64,000 bases of DNA from Ferruginibacter sp. Its GTDB lineage: Bacteria > Bacteroidota > Bacteroidia > Chitinophagales > Chitinophagaceae. Below, one piece after another: positions 33,845-42,490 of the stretch. Position numbers and translations under genes: made by a program. Every line of letters begins with the position of its first letter. The first letter of the stretch is position 1. The stretch lies in NCBI RefSeq assembly GCF_028288465.1, contig NZ_JAQBNR010000024.1, positions 186,001 to 250,000 on the forward strand, written 5' to 3'. Under the pieces are notes generated by a model that saw only the letters and a list, made by a program, of their open reading frames with translations, searched no databases and had not been told where the DNA came from.

Positions 33845-34774
33845 ATGAAAGTTACCGTTGTTGGTGCAGGAGCTGTAGGTGCAACCTGCGCAGATAATAT
33901 TGCCCGTTTGGCGCTATGTGAAGAACTGGTTTTGCTTGATATTAAAGAAGGTATTGCTGAAGGCAAGGCCATCGATATGATGCAAACTTCTGCGCTGCTG
34001 GGTTTTGATACCAAAATCACCGGGAGCACTAACGACTATACAAAAACCGCCAACAGCGATATTGCAGTAATTACATCCGGACTGCCGCGTAAACCCGGCA
34101 TGACGAGGGAAGAATTGATTGGCATCAACGCAGGGATAGTTAAAGGCGTTGCAGAGAATATTTTAAAACATTCGCCCAATGCAATCATCATCATCATAAG
34201 CAACCCAATGGATACCATGACTTACCTGGCTTTACAAGCTACCGGCTTACCAAAAAACAGGATCATTGGTATGGGTGGTGCACTGGACAGTGCCCGTTTT
34301 AAATATTATTTGTCTACTGCAATAGGTTGCTCACCAAATGACCTGCAGGGTTTTGTTGCCGGCGGACACGGTGATACCACCATGATTCCATTAACCAGGC
34401 TGGCTACTTACCAGGGCGCTCCCGTAAGTAATTATTTAGACGAAGCTGCGCTTAAAAAAGTTGCTGCCGACACAATGGTTGGCGGTGCTACTTTAACGGG
34501 TTTATTAGGCACATCTGCCTGGTATGCACCGGGTGCTGCATGTGCTGCAATGGTTAAGTCAATTGTACGCGACGAAAAGAAATTGTTTACCTGTTGCGTT
34601 AAACTGGATGGCGAGTATGGCCAAAAGGATATTTGCATTGGCGTACCAGTTACCCTTGGCAAAAACGGCTGGGAAAAAATTATCGACTATAAATTAAATG
34701 AAGAAGAGCAAGCTGCCTTTAACAAAAGTGCAGACGCTGTAAGAAGTATGAACAGTGTATTGGCTACATTGTAA
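33845..34774 (+). CDS. mdh: Malate dehydrogenase (LDH-like, NAD-dependent)
   Basis: Interconverts malate and oxaloacetate in the TCA cycle. The 309-residue protein has the Rossmann start VTVVGAGAVGATCA, Asp32 (LLDIK) indicating NAD, the active-site loop GLPRKPGMTREEL with Arg82 and Arg88, the ISNPMD block, and the catalytic His in GGHGDTTMIPL. Arg82 in the loop distinguishes malate from lactate dehydrogenase, which has Gln there. The gene is monocistronic, with a strong terminator after it. Confidence 0.95.
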   Translation: MKVTVVGAGAVGATCADNIARLALCEELVLLDIKEGIAEGKAIDMMQTSALLGFDTKITGSTNDYTKTANSDIAVITSGLPRKPGMTREELIGINAGIVKGVAENILKHSPNAIIIIISNPMDTMTYLALQATGLPKNRIIGMGGALDSARFKYYLSTAIGCSPNDLQGFVAGGHGDTTMIPLTRLATYQGAPVSNYLDEAALKKVAADTMVGGATLTGLLGTSAWYAPGAACAAMVKSIVRDEKKLFTCCVKLDGEYGQKDICIGVPVTLGKNGWEKIIDYKLNEEEQAAFNKSADAVRSMNSVLATL

Positions 34775-34794
34775 ACTTCACAAAATGTGATACG

Positions 34795-34823
34795 ACAAAG
34801 CCTCCTGCAATGGGAGGCTTTGT
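34795..34823 (+). terminator. Terminator of mdh
   Basis: Perfect 11-base stem ACAAAGCCTCC / GGAGGCTTTGT with a seven-base loop, 20 bases after the mdh stop. The tail is short in T's. Confidence 0.75.
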
Positions 34824-34864
34824 TATATGTTGTTAAGTGTGTAAAAGACTTGTCCGGGCTAAGA

Positions 34865-34900
34865 AGCAATGTGGATCATCGTTGCGTCGCCCTCTTGTAC
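34865..34900. repeat. Dispersed 36-base intergenic repeat, copy 1
   Basis: Matches 55102-55137 at 33 of 36 positions, same orientation; the core is CATCGTTGCGTCGC. It lies between the mdh terminator and the fabD stop. A shorter ATCGTTGCGTCA occurs at 4921-4932. Confidence 0.65.
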
Positions 34901-34979
34901 CCTATTTTCTCTTTTGAGCTTAAGCTTTCTGGCCAAACTTACCGCTGATGAAAAAGCAACTCTATTTTCATAACCACAA

Positions 34980-35870
34980 TTAGCTAACACCATCCGTAAT
35001 CATTTCCTTATTAATTTTCAGCACCAATCCCTGCAACACTTTACCCGGACCAACTTCTGTAAAATGTGTTGCTCCATCGGCAATCATAGCCTGCACGCTT
35101 TGCGTCCATCTTACGGCGCCGGTGAGTTGCTCAATTAAATTCTTTTTTATTTCAGCAGGGTCAGTCACAGCTTTAGCCACAATGTTTTGATAAACCGGGC
35201 AAGTTGGAATATTGAATGTAGCAGCTTCAATTGCTGCAGCCAGTTCTTCTTTAGCAGGTAGCATCAGCGGAGAATGAAAGGCACCTCCTACAGGTAATAT
35301 AAGTGCCCTTTTAGCACCAGCAGCTTTCATTCGTTCGCAGGCTATTTCAATGCCAGGCACTGATCCGCTTATTACTAACTGACCCGGACAATTATAATTG
35401 GCCGGCACTACAATTTCTCCCGTTTCCCTGTGTACATCCGCACATACTTCTTCTACTTTTTCATCTGCCAAAGCCAACACCGCGGCCATTGTGCTGGCAA
35501 CCAACTCACAAGCTTTCTGCATTGCTTTAGCCCTTATCGAAACCAATTTGAAAGCATCTTCAAAACTCAGCACACCATTGGCTACCAAAGCAGAAAACTC
35601 GCCCAGGGAATGGCCTGCCACCATATCCGGCCTTGCATCGGCCAGCGTTTTAAAAGCAATAACCGCATGTAAAAAAACGGCCGGTTGTGTTACATTGGTT
35701 TGTTTCAGGTCTTCATCAGAGCCCGTAAACATTACGTCAGAAATGCGAAAGCCTGCTATGCTGTTCGCCTGTTCAAATAATTCTTTCGCTATCGGATTGG
35801 TATCATACAAATTTTTTCCCATTCCTTTAAACTGACTTCCCTGGCCGGGAAATACATACGCATGTGCCAT
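34980..35870 (-). CDS. fabD: Malonyl-CoA:ACP transacylase
   Basis: Transfers malonyl from CoA to acyl carrier protein, starting fatty-acid elongation. The 296-residue protein has FPGQGSQF near the start with the oxyanion Gln, the nucleophile Ser88 in GHSLGE, the malonyl-binding Arg in VSIRAKAMQ, and the catalytic His in AFHSPLM. NCPGQLVISG is the usual second block. It lies 78 bases downstream of folE in the same direction, with a folE terminator between, so it is probably expressed from its own promoter. Confidence 0.95.
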   Translation of the reverse strand: MAHAYVFPGQGSQFKGMGKNLYDTNPIAKELFEQANSIAGFRISDVMFTGSDEDLKQTNVTQPAVFLHAVIAFKTLADARPDMVAGHSLGEFSALVANGVLSFEDAFKLVSIRAKAMQKACELVASTMAAVLALADEKVEEVCADVHRETGEIVVPANYNCPGQLVISGSVPGIEIACERMKAAGAKRALILPVGGAFHSPLMLPAKEELAAAIEAATFNIPTCPVYQNIVAKAVTDPAEIKKNLIEQLTGAVRWTQSVQAMIADGATHFTEVGPGKVLQGLVLKINKEMITDGVS

Positions 35871-35900
35871 AATTTTTCTTTTATTTCAATTGCAAATAAA

Positions 35901-35927
35901 ACAAAAAATCCCTCACGCGGAGGGATT
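35901..35927 (-). terminator. Terminator of folE
   Basis: On the minus strand an 8-base stem (AATCCCTC / GAGGGATT) followed by TTTTTTGTTTT, 22 bases after the folE stop. Confidence 0.75.
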
Positions 35928-35948
35928 AATATTTTAGTTCCATTTGTT

Positions 35949-36545
35949 CTAATGTAATTTGGCACTGATCAGTTTTACAAATTCACTTCTTGTCTCATTC
36001 TTTTCAAACTCACCCCAAAAAGCAGATGTAGTGGTAACTGAATTCTGTTTCTGCACACCCCGCATCATCATACACAAATGAGAAGCTTCAATAACAACCG
36101 CAACACCCAGCGGATTCAGCGTTTCTTTAATAGAATTTAAAATCTGGTGTGTAAGTCTTTCCTGAACCTGCAAACGCCTGCTGTAAACATCTACAACACG
36201 TGCAATTTTGCTCAGCCCGGTTATCCAACCGTTAGGAATATAAGCTACGTGCGCTTTACCATAAAAAGGCAACATGTGGTGTTCACACATGCTGTATAAT
36301 TCAATGTCCTTCACAATAATCATCTCGCTCACTTCTTCATGAAACTTGGCAGAATTTAAAATGGTATTGGCATCCTGCTGATATCCCTGGGTTAACACCT
36401 GCATCGCCTTTGCAACACGTTCGGGTGTTTTTTCCAGTCCTTCCCTGCCGGCATCTTCGCCTAACAGATTAAGCACTTCTTTATAGTTTGTTATAAGGCC
36501 AGCAGTAACTGCTTCATCATACTGCTCTATTTTTTTGTATGCCAT
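35949..36545 (-). CDS. folE: GTP cyclohydrolase I
   Basis: Converts GTP to 7,8-dihydroneopterin triphosphate, the entry to folate, biopterin and queuosine/7-deazaguanine pathways. The 198-residue protein has the zinc site MCEHHMLPF (Cys87, His89, His90), the signature [31 protein letters not shown], and the third zinc Cys in [17 protein letters not shown]. The latter Cys shows it is the zinc-dependent type. It lies 103 bases downstream of two 6-pyruvoyltetrahydropterin-synthase paralogues in the same direction, which use its product. Confidence 0.95.
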   Translation of the reverse strand: MAYKKIEQYDEAVTAGLITNYKEVLNLLGEDAGREGLEKTPERVAKAMQVLTQGYQQDANTILNSAKFHEEVSEMIIVKDIELYSMCEHHMLPFYGKAHVAYIPNGWITGLSKIARVVDVYSRRLQVQERLTHQILNSIKETLNPLGVAVVIEASHLCMMMRGVQKQNSVTTTSAFWGEFEKNETRSEFVKLISAKLH

Positions 36546-36648
36546 TCTTTAAGTTTGTGGTAAATTTTGCTGATTGCCAGCTTTAACAACAAATAATATA
36601 TTTTGTTCTGTGAAGGATACTTATCCTGACAATCCCGGCACCAATTTA

Positions 36649-37065
36649 TCAATTAGCAGGATATTCAACAAAATTTCTTTCGGTTTCGTATAGTCTTACC
36701 TGAAGGTCTAACTTGGTATCAATTTTTTCTCTCAGGATAGTATAGATTACAACCGCAATATTTTCTGCCGTAGGATTAAGGTGCTGAAACTCTGCTGTAT
36801 CGAGATTTAAATTTTTATGATCGAAGCGTTCCAAAATATTTTCTCTTATTACCTCGCTCAATAATTTCATGTCATACACATACCCTGTCTCAGCATCAGG
36901 CACGCCAGTTAATTTAACAATCAGTTCATAATTATGCCCGTGAAAACTTGGATTATTGCATTTGCCAAAAATCCTGTCATTGGTTGCCTCATCCCATTTT
37001 GGATTATTTAAACGGTGCGCCGCATTAAAATGTTCTTTACGGTAAACAGCTACTTTATTATTCAT
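36649..37065 (-). CDS. 6-pyruvoyltetrahydropterin / 6-carboxytetrahydropterin synthase paralogue A
   Basis: Acts on 7,8-dihydroneopterin triphosphate made by FolE. The 138-residue protein has the zinc ligands His17 (FNAAHRL), His42 and His44 (FHGHNY), catalytic Cys36 in FGKCNNPS, and the Asp-His pair in FDHKNL. LYETERNFVEY near the end contains the pterin-binding Glu. The FGKCNNP..HGHNY spacing is closer to animal-type PTPS than to E. coli QueD, so the product could be 6-pyruvoyl- or 6-carboxy-tetrahydropterin. Its paralogue lies 133 bases upstream. Confidence 0.9.
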   Translation of the reverse strand: MNNKVAVYRKEHFNAAHRLNNPKWDEATNDRIFGKCNNPSFHGHNYELIVKLTGVPDAETGYVYDMKLLSEVIRENILERFDHKNLNLDTAEFQHLNPTAENIAVVIYTILREKIDTKLDLQVRLYETERNFVEYPAN

Positions 37066-37198
37066 TTTACAACAATAATTTTTAAATAAAAGGTGAGTTT
37101 AAACTGGTTCAGCAGTTGGATTTTACCCATTTTAGAAACGGCGGATACTGCGCTGAAATAGATACAAAGAAGCCAGTTAATTGTTTCAATATGCCAAA

Positions 37199-37609
37199 CT
37201 AATTTCCAAAATATTCAACAAAAATACGTGGGGTTTCATATAATTTAAGGGAATGCAACTGCACTCCTTCCGGCAAGTGAGGAACCAATTGTTGCCAGAT
37301 TCCAATGACCAGGTTTTCTATAGAACACAGCTTACCCGCCATAAAATCGACGTCTACATTCAGGTTCTTGTGATCCAGTTTTTCTATTACATGCTCATTT
37401 ACTATAATGCTTAATCTTTTTACATCATAAACAAAGCCAGTATCCGGATTGGGTTCGCCTTTTATGGTAACATATAGCTCAAAGTTGTGCCCATGCCAGT
37501 TTTCATTGGCGCATTTACCAAAGACCTCCTCGTTTTGCTCACGGCTCCATACCGGATTAAATAACCTGTGTGCAGCGTTAAAATGTTCTACCCTTGTTAT
37601 GTACACCAT
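37199..37609 (-). CDS. 6-pyruvoyltetrahydropterin / 6-carboxytetrahydropterin synthase paralogue B
   Basis: A second PTPS/QueD family protein (136 residues from the ATG at 37609; a GTG two codons earlier is possible). Zinc ligands are His14 (FNAAHRL), His39 and His41 (WHGHNF), catalytic Cys33 is in FGKCANEN, and LDHKNL and LYETPRIFVEY are intact. It is clearly related to paralogue A but with many changes outside the active site, so this is an old duplication with likely different roles, one perhaps in queuosine and the other in pterin synthesis. The split of roles is inference. It is divergent from mqnB. Confidence 0.9.
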   Translation of the reverse strand: MVYITRVEHFNAAHRLFNPVWSREQNEEVFGKCANENWHGHNFELYVTIKGEPNPDTGFVYDVKRLSIIVNEHVIEKLDHKNLNVDVDFMAGKLCSIENLVIGIWQQLVPHLPEGVQLHSLKLYETPRIFVEYFGN

Positions 37610-37681
37610 TCGCACTTAAAATTTTGCGCAAAGGTACTTGCTAAATCCTGAAATATGAAGCGTAAGTACGATTTTTGCAAA

Positions 37682-38338
37682 ATGCATATTTTACTTATTT
37701 CGGCTACCAGCTTTGAGATTGAGCCCACTTTAGAGTTACTTAAAGAAAAGAAAAACACAATTGGAAAGCATACAACCGAGGTATTAATTACCGGTGTGGG
37801 ACAGGTAAATACCGCTTATCTTTTGGCTGTAAAATTACTAAGCAATAAACCGGATTTGGTTTTACAGGCGGGTATTGCCGGCTGCTTTTCCGGCCAGTTA
37901 TCTTTAGGCCAGACCGTATTAATAAAACAGGATGCTTTCGGTGATTCAGGCATTGAAGAAAAGCAGCAGTTTGCTACATTATTTGATGCCGGCTTTGCCG
38001 GCAAAAATGATTATCCATTCACAGATGGATGGCTTGTAAATGATACAACTGGTCTTTTTCAAACATCTGCGTTAGTGGCTGTAAAGGGAATAACGGTAAA
38101 CAAAATAAGCGATACTTTGTTGCAAAAGCAACAACTTATTGAACATTTTAACCCGGCAGCAGAAAGCATGGAAGGTGCTGCATTTCATTATGTTTGTCTT
38201 CAACAAAAAGTACCGTTTTTACAAATAAGAAGTGTCAGCAATGCCGTTGGGGAAAGAGATAAAACGAAGTGGGCAATGAAAGATGCTATCATAAATTTAA
38301 ATATTGAACTTCAAAAAATATTAATCAGTTTACCATGA
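37682..38338 (+). CDS. mqnB: Futalosine hydrolase
   Basis: Cleaves futalosine to dehypoxanthinyl futalosine plus hypoxanthine in the futalosine menaquinone route. The protein is of the nucleoside phosphorylase fold: ILLISATSFEIEPTLELL at the start, VLITGVGQVNTAYLLA, LVLQAGIAGCFSG, and AESMEGAAFHYVCLQQKVPFLQIRSVSNAVGERD with the ribose-binding Met-Glu and catalytic Asp region. The ATG at 37682 gives the family start (218 residues); an ATG nine codons upstream is possible. Its stop overlaps the mqnD start by four bases (ATGA), supporting the pathway assignment. Confidence 0.92.
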   Translation: MHILLISATSFEIEPTLELLKEKKNTIGKHTTEVLITGVGQVNTAYLLAVKLLSNKPDLVLQAGIAGCFSGQLSLGQTVLIKQDAFGDSGIEEKQQFATLFDAGFAGKNDYPFTDGWLVNDTTGLFQTSALVAVKGITVNKISDTLLQKQQLIEHFNPAAESMEGAAFHYVCLQQKVPFLQIRSVSNAVGERDKTKWAMKDAIINLNIELQKILISLP

Positions 38339-39162
38339 AATATACTTTAGGATTTTCGCCCTGCCCCAATGATACTTTTATTTTTGATGCATTGGTAAAT
38401 AATAAAATTGATACTGGGAATATCAGTTTTGAGCCGGTGCTGGAAGACGTACAAACCCTGAATGAGTGGGCCATGCAAGGCAAACTGGCAATCACCAAAT
38501 TAAGTTATGGTGTATTGCCACTGGTATTGAAAACATATGCGGTACTAAACAGTGGCAGTGCGTTGGGCCGTGGCGTAGGACCTTTGCTGATAGCAGGGAA
38601 TGATGCTGTCACTGAAAATATTGAAGATTATACCGTTGCAATACCAGGTGAACAAACGACAGCTCATTTACTTTTTTCGCTTGCCTATCCCAAAGCACGA
38701 AAGAAGATTTTTTTAAGATACGATGCCATAGAAGATTTTGTCAGCAGTGGCCAGGGGCTGGGCGTAATCATTCATGAAAACCGGTTTACCTATGCGGATA
38801 AAGGACTTAAAAAAATAATTGATCTGGGCGATTTTTGGGAGAAAGAAACAGGCAACGCCATACCCCTTGGAGGCATAGTTGTTAAACGGGATATAGACAT
38901 CTGCATCCAAAAAGACATTGATGCCCTTATCAAAAAAAGTATTGAATACGCATTCTCCAATTACCCCCAGCTGAACGATTACATCCGTAACAACGCACAG
39001 GAAATGAGCGAAAATGTGATGCGTAAACACATCGATTTGTATGTGAACGATTACTCGATCAACCTTGGAGAAGAGGGAAAAAAAACAGTTAAAAAATTAA
39101 TGGATGTATATCAGCAATTAAACGACTGTACAATCGGGTATGATGAAATTTTTGTAAGCTGA
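38335..39162 (+). CDS. mqnD: 1,4-dihydroxy-6-naphthoate synthase
   Basis: Converts cyclic dehypoxanthinyl futalosine to 1,4-dihydroxy-6-naphthoate in menaquinone synthesis. The 275-residue protein has a periplasmic-binding-protein-like fold without a signal peptide. Family marks are LGFSPCPNDTFIFDALVN at the start, LAITKLSYGVLPLV, LNSGSALGRGVGPLLI, VAIPGEQTTAHLLFSLAYP, and GLGVIIHENRFTY with the catalytic His. It overlaps mqnB by four bases. mqnA, mqnE and mqnC are not in the window. Confidence 0.95.
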   Translation: MKYTLGFSPCPNDTFIFDALVNNKIDTGNISFEPVLEDVQTLNEWAMQGKLAITKLSYGVLPLVLKTYAVLNSGSALGRGVGPLLIAGNDAVTENIEDYTVAIPGEQTTAHLLFSLAYPKARKKIFLRYDAIEDFVSSGQGLGVIIHENRFTYADKGLKKIIDLGDFWEKETGNAIPLGGIVVKRDIDICIQKDIDALIKKSIEYAFSNYPQLNDYIRNNAQEMSENVMRKHIDLYVNDYSINLGEEGKKTVKKLMDVYQQLNDCTIGYDEIFVS

Positions 39163-39175
39163 CTTAATCCTGGGA

Positions 39176-40483
39176 TCATTCTTTTTTGAGCGCCTGTGCA
39201 TACACTTCCAGGCATCGCTTTCTTGCAAACTCATGGTCAACGATTGGTTTTGGATAATCAAAACTGTCCAGTTCGGGAACCCACTGCCTGATATATTTCA
39301 AGTCTTTATCAAACTTTTCAGTTTGCAACCGGGGATTAAAAACTCTGAAATACGGTGCTGCATCACATCCGCTGCCTGCCGCCCATTGCCACCCCCCATT
39401 GTTAGCTGCCAGGTCAAAGTCTAGTAATTTTGTTGCAAAATAAGCTTCACCCAACCGCCAATCCAACAGCAGGTGCTTTGACAAAAAAGACGCTGTAATC
39501 ATGCGAACGCGGTTATGCATAAAACCCGTTGCATTTAACTCCCGCATGCCTGCATCAACAATCGGGTAACCTGTTTGGCCATTACACCATTGCTCAAATT
39601 CCCCGGTATCTTTTCGCCAGTGAATGCCGTCATAGGCAGCTTTAAAAGCCTTTCCCTTGCCTACTTTTGGAAAATGCCACAAGATCATGTGATAAAAATC
39701 CCGCCATATCAATTCATTCAAATAAGTCTCTGAGAGTGGCCTCGCACGGGCAGCAAGTTCACGTATGCTGATTGTTCCAAACCTTAGGTGTACGCCTAAT
39801 TTAGACGTTCCTGGCACAGCGGGAAAATTTCTTTGTTCTGCATATTTTTTTACCAGTTCGTCCTTCAGCGCTTTTGATGGGAAAGGTTTTTCCAATTGGC
39901 GGAAACCCGTGGAAGCCAAAGTTGGAATCTGCACAATTGAATGCGGATAAAAATTGCTGAAGTATTTTTTTGTGGGGTATGGCTTTAAATGAAAATCGGT
40001 TAATACAGCCTTCCATTTTCGGCTGTAGGGTGTAAACACCGTGTAAGGAGTGCCATCATCTTTCAAGACTTCCGCTTTTTCAAGAATAACCTGGTCTTTG
40101 TATGTTTTAAAACTCACATTATTTTCTTTCAACAATTTAGCGATGGAGGTTTCTCTTTCCAACGCATAGGGCTCATAATCATGATTGGCAAAAACTGTAT
40201 CTATGGTATACTTAGCAAGCAGCTGTTTAAAAATAATTGCGGGTGTGCCGTAAAACACATTCAATGATGATCCCATTTCAACAAGTTCTGCCTGCATTTC
40301 TTCGAGCGCAGCATGAATAAATTCTACCCTTCTGTCAGTTTTTTCTTCCAGCTGATCCAATATATTCTTATCAAATATAAAAATGGGTAACACGGGTTTG
40401 CCTGCCTTCAGAGCGTGGTAGAGTCCTGCGTTGTCTTCTAATCTTAAATCTCTGCGAAACCAAAAAATGTTAATTGCTTCCAT
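39176..40483 (-). CDS. phr: Deoxyribodipyrimidine photolyase (cryptochrome/photolyase family)
   Basis: Uses blue light and FADH to split pyrimidine dimers. From the ATG at 40483 the protein has 435 residues and starts with the family pattern INIFWFRRDLRLEDNAGL. The N-terminal alpha/beta antenna domain ends near 130; the FAD domain includes ELIWRDFYHMILWHFP, WCNGQTGYPIVDAGMRELNATGFMHNRVRM, LLDWRLGEAYFATKLLDFDLAANNGGWQWAAGSGCD and FRVFNP. These match class I CPD photolyases. A longer frame reaching 40615 overlaps the aminotransferase gene and is rejected. It lies on the minus strand just after that gene and may be cotranscribed. Confidence 0.94.
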   Translation of the reverse strand: MEAINIFWFRRDLRLEDNAGLYHALKAGKPVLPIFIFDKNILDQLEEKTDRRVEFIHAALEEMQAELVEMGSSLNVFYGTPAIIFKQLLAKYTIDTVFANHDYEPYALERETSIAKLLKENNVSFKTYKDQVILEKAEVLKDDGTPYTVFTPYSRKWKAVLTDFHLKPYPTKKYFSNFYPHSIVQIPTLASTGFRQLEKPFPSKALKDELVKKYAEQRNFPAVPGTSKLGVHLRFGTISIRELAARARPLSETYLNELIWRDFYHMILWHFPKVGKGKAFKAAYDGIHWRKDTGEFEQWCNGQTGYPIVDAGMRELNATGFMHNRVRMITASFLSKHLLLDWRLGEAYFATKLLDFDLAANNGGWQWAAGSGCDAAPYFRVFNPRLQTEKFDKDLKYIRQWVPELDSFDYPKPIVDHEFARKRCLEVYAQALKKE

Positions 40484-40544
40484 AAACATTATACTGCTAA
40501 ATAAAATATCCCTTAAAATAGTACGCGTATATTTAACAGCCTGG

Positions 40545-41387
40545 TTACGGAATGGTTGCAAAAATTGTCTTGAAAATTTTTTGGCTATGTTGGTTTGAGT
40601 AAGATGTGTCATCAATTCGCTGAACCCACTGCATAATGTGTATGCTGTTAGTTAAAAAAACCTCATCTGCGCTTTGCAAATCTTTCAGCGTGATTTCATT
40701 TTCAATTACCTGCCAATTATCAGCTAATTCTTTTATAATTTTCCTGCGCATGATACCTGCGATACAACCCTCTTTTAATGACGGAGTATAAACAATTCCC
40801 TCTTTTATTAAAAATATATTTGCAATAGTTGTATCGCAAATGCGGCCATGATTGTTTAAAACTATCGCATCGTTCCATTTCTCACCTTTGGCTTTCAATG
40901 CCGCTAAAATATAAGGCAGGTAATTGTTGTGTTTGATATTGCTTAATATATCACAACTTTTTTTTGCTTCTTCGTACACACCCAACACCAGTCCGTTGCT
41001 GTTGAATTCTCCACTGTTTTCCGGCAACGGCCAGCTTTGAATGATATAATTGGGCAAATGATTTTTTGCATCAAACAGCCCCCCGTCCCCTCTAAAAACA
41101 CTTAGCCTGATACGGGCTGTATTTTCGTGACGATTCTTTTTTAACAGGGTGGTAATTTCACTGTGTAATTTGTCTGGTGTAAAATGTTTGGGTATTTCAA
41201 ATTGCAACACCCTCATGCCGTTCCATAATCTTGCAAAATGTTCGTCTTCCAGTTCCGGCAATCCGTTTTTTGCTTTGATGGTTTCAAACAATCCGTCACC
41301 ATAACGCAGGGCACGGCTATCTGCACCTATTACAGCTTCTCCTTCAACAAAAATTTTTCCATTGTAATTAAAATAGTTCATAGGCAA
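40545..41387 (-). CDS. Class IV aminotransferase (4-amino-4-deoxychorismate lyase-like)
   Basis: A 280-residue pyridoxal phosphate protein of fold type IV. The start FNYNGKIFVEGEAVIGADSRALRYGDGLFETIKAKNG is characteristic. The cofactor Lys is in SNIKHNNYLPYILA, the phosphate-binding region is CDTTIANIFLIKEG, and EGCIAGIMRRKIIK and DEVFLTNSIHIMQWV follow. The Lys-His-Asn pattern and length fit aminodeoxychorismate lyase (PabC, p-aminobenzoate for folate) as well as D-amino-acid or branched-chain transaminases; sequence alone does not decide. With folE in the window a folate link is plausible. The ATG at 41381 two codons later is an equal start. Confidence 0.85.
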   Translation of the reverse strand: MPMNYFNYNGKIFVEGEAVIGADSRALRYGDGLFETIKAKNGLPELEDEHFARLWNGMRVLQFEIPKHFTPDKLHSEITTLLKKNRHENTARIRLSVFRGDGGLFDAKNHLPNYIIQSWPLPENSGEFNSNGLVLGVYEEAKKSCDILSNIKHNNYLPYILAALKAKGEKWNDAIVLNNHGRICDTTIANIFLIKEGIVYTPSLKEGCIAGIMRRKIIKELADNWQVIENEITLKDLQSADEVFLTNSIHIMQWVQRIDDTSYSNQHSQKIFKTIFATIP

Positions 41388-41430
41388 AAATATGAACGGA
41401 CATGCTGTAAAAAATTTAAAAACTCATTAA

Positions 41431-41462
41431 ATAAAAAATCCCACCAAAGTAAATTGATGGGA
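41431..41462 (-). terminator. Terminator downstream of response regulator gene
   Basis: On the minus strand TCCCATC and GGTGGGA form a 7-base stem (one G-U pair) followed by TTTTTTAT, about 110 bases after the regulator stop and ahead of the aminotransferase. Confidence 0.55.
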
Positions 41463-41569
41463 CATTTCTTCATCGGGGTTGTAAGAGAAAAAAATTATTG
41501 TAAAGGTGCAACTTTTCTGTCTTATATAAACAGGTCGGTTCTTATTTAATTAGATATTTTGATTAATGA

Positions 41570-42235
41570 TTAAATTTCCTCGTTTAGTATATTGTGTTTT
41601 ACCGCATACATGATTAAACCTGCAGTACTTTTTGCTCCAGTCTTCACCTTCAGTTTATCGCGGATAGCTTCAACAGTTCGTGGACTAAGATCTACCATAT
41701 CGGCAATCTCCTTTGTTGTTTTTTCTTCGCACATTAATTTTAAGATCAGCATCTCCTTATCATTTAATTGCGCTTCCTGCTGAACTAATTTTTGAGGCGT
41801 TACCTGGTTGCGTTGTTTAAGATTTGTAAGTAAGGCTTTATTGGTGAGTGCATTAAAAAAATAGTCCTGTTCAAAGCAGGTTTTAATTGCTTCGTATATA
41901 ACTTCAATGTCACTGGTTTTACTAAGGTAGCTGTTGGCTCCCAGTTCCATCAACTTCGTTATCATACTGTGATCCTCCAGCATGGTGAGCATGATTACTT
42001 TTACATCTGGCCAGTTCTTTTTTATCTCCGGAAGAGCTGTAATACCGTCCATTACAGGCATTTGAATATCCAGCAATATTACGTCTGGCTGAACCGCTTT
42101 CAGCATAGTTAGTAAATGCATACCATTATCTGCTTCCGCAATTACCTTAACGTCATTTTTCGAACTCAGGGCAGTTTTTACACCGGCCCGATATAATACA
42201 TGGTCGTCCGCAATTAACACTTTGATCGGTTCCAA
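41570..42235 (-). CDS. NarL-type response regulator A (REC-LuxR HTH)
   Basis: A 221-residue two-component regulator. The receiver domain (1-120) has the acidic pair Asp10-Asp11 in IADDH, phospho-acceptor Asp56 in DVILLDIQMP, the Thr in IMLTMLED and Lys in YLSKTSD. The C-terminal LuxR HTH (about 150-215) reads LNDKEMLILKLMCEEKTTKEIADMVDLSPRTVEAIRDKLKVKTGAKSTAGLI. It is a paralogue of the regulators at 42491 and 45603. No kinase gene is directly adjacent on its strand; the histidine kinase at 44677 is the nearest candidate partner. Confidence 0.92.
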   Translation of the reverse strand: MEPIKVLIADDHVLYRAGVKTALSSKNDVKVIAEADNGMHLLTMLKAVQPDVILLDIQMPVMDGITALPEIKKNWPDVKVIMLTMLEDHSMITKLMELGANSYLSKTSDIEVIYEAIKTCFEQDYFFNALTNKALLTNLKQRNQVTPQKLVQQEAQLNDKEMLILKLMCEEKTTKEIADMVDLSPRTVEAIRDKLKVKTGAKSTAGLIMYAVKHNILNEEI

Positions 42236-42490
42236 AATTTGTTAGTTTAAATATAAAAGAGTACTTATTAAATTACAAAAAAGCGTTCTTAAAAATGCAA
42301 TATCGCTCAATTTCCTTTACCATTCTTAGGAGAACTACGTGTTATTTAACATAGGAATTTTACTATGGTAAATACTCAGCCTGGGAAAAAATTCAGCAAA
42401 ACCTGCCACACTATGCATTTGTAATCAATTTTACGCAGGTGACTCCATTGAAAAACATTTCTGTAATTAAACGTGCTAAAGCAGGAAATA

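Noticed and set aside
40484..40615. 44-residue extension of the photolyase
   Set aside because: It overlaps the aminotransferase gene and precedes the family start INIFWFRRDLRL.
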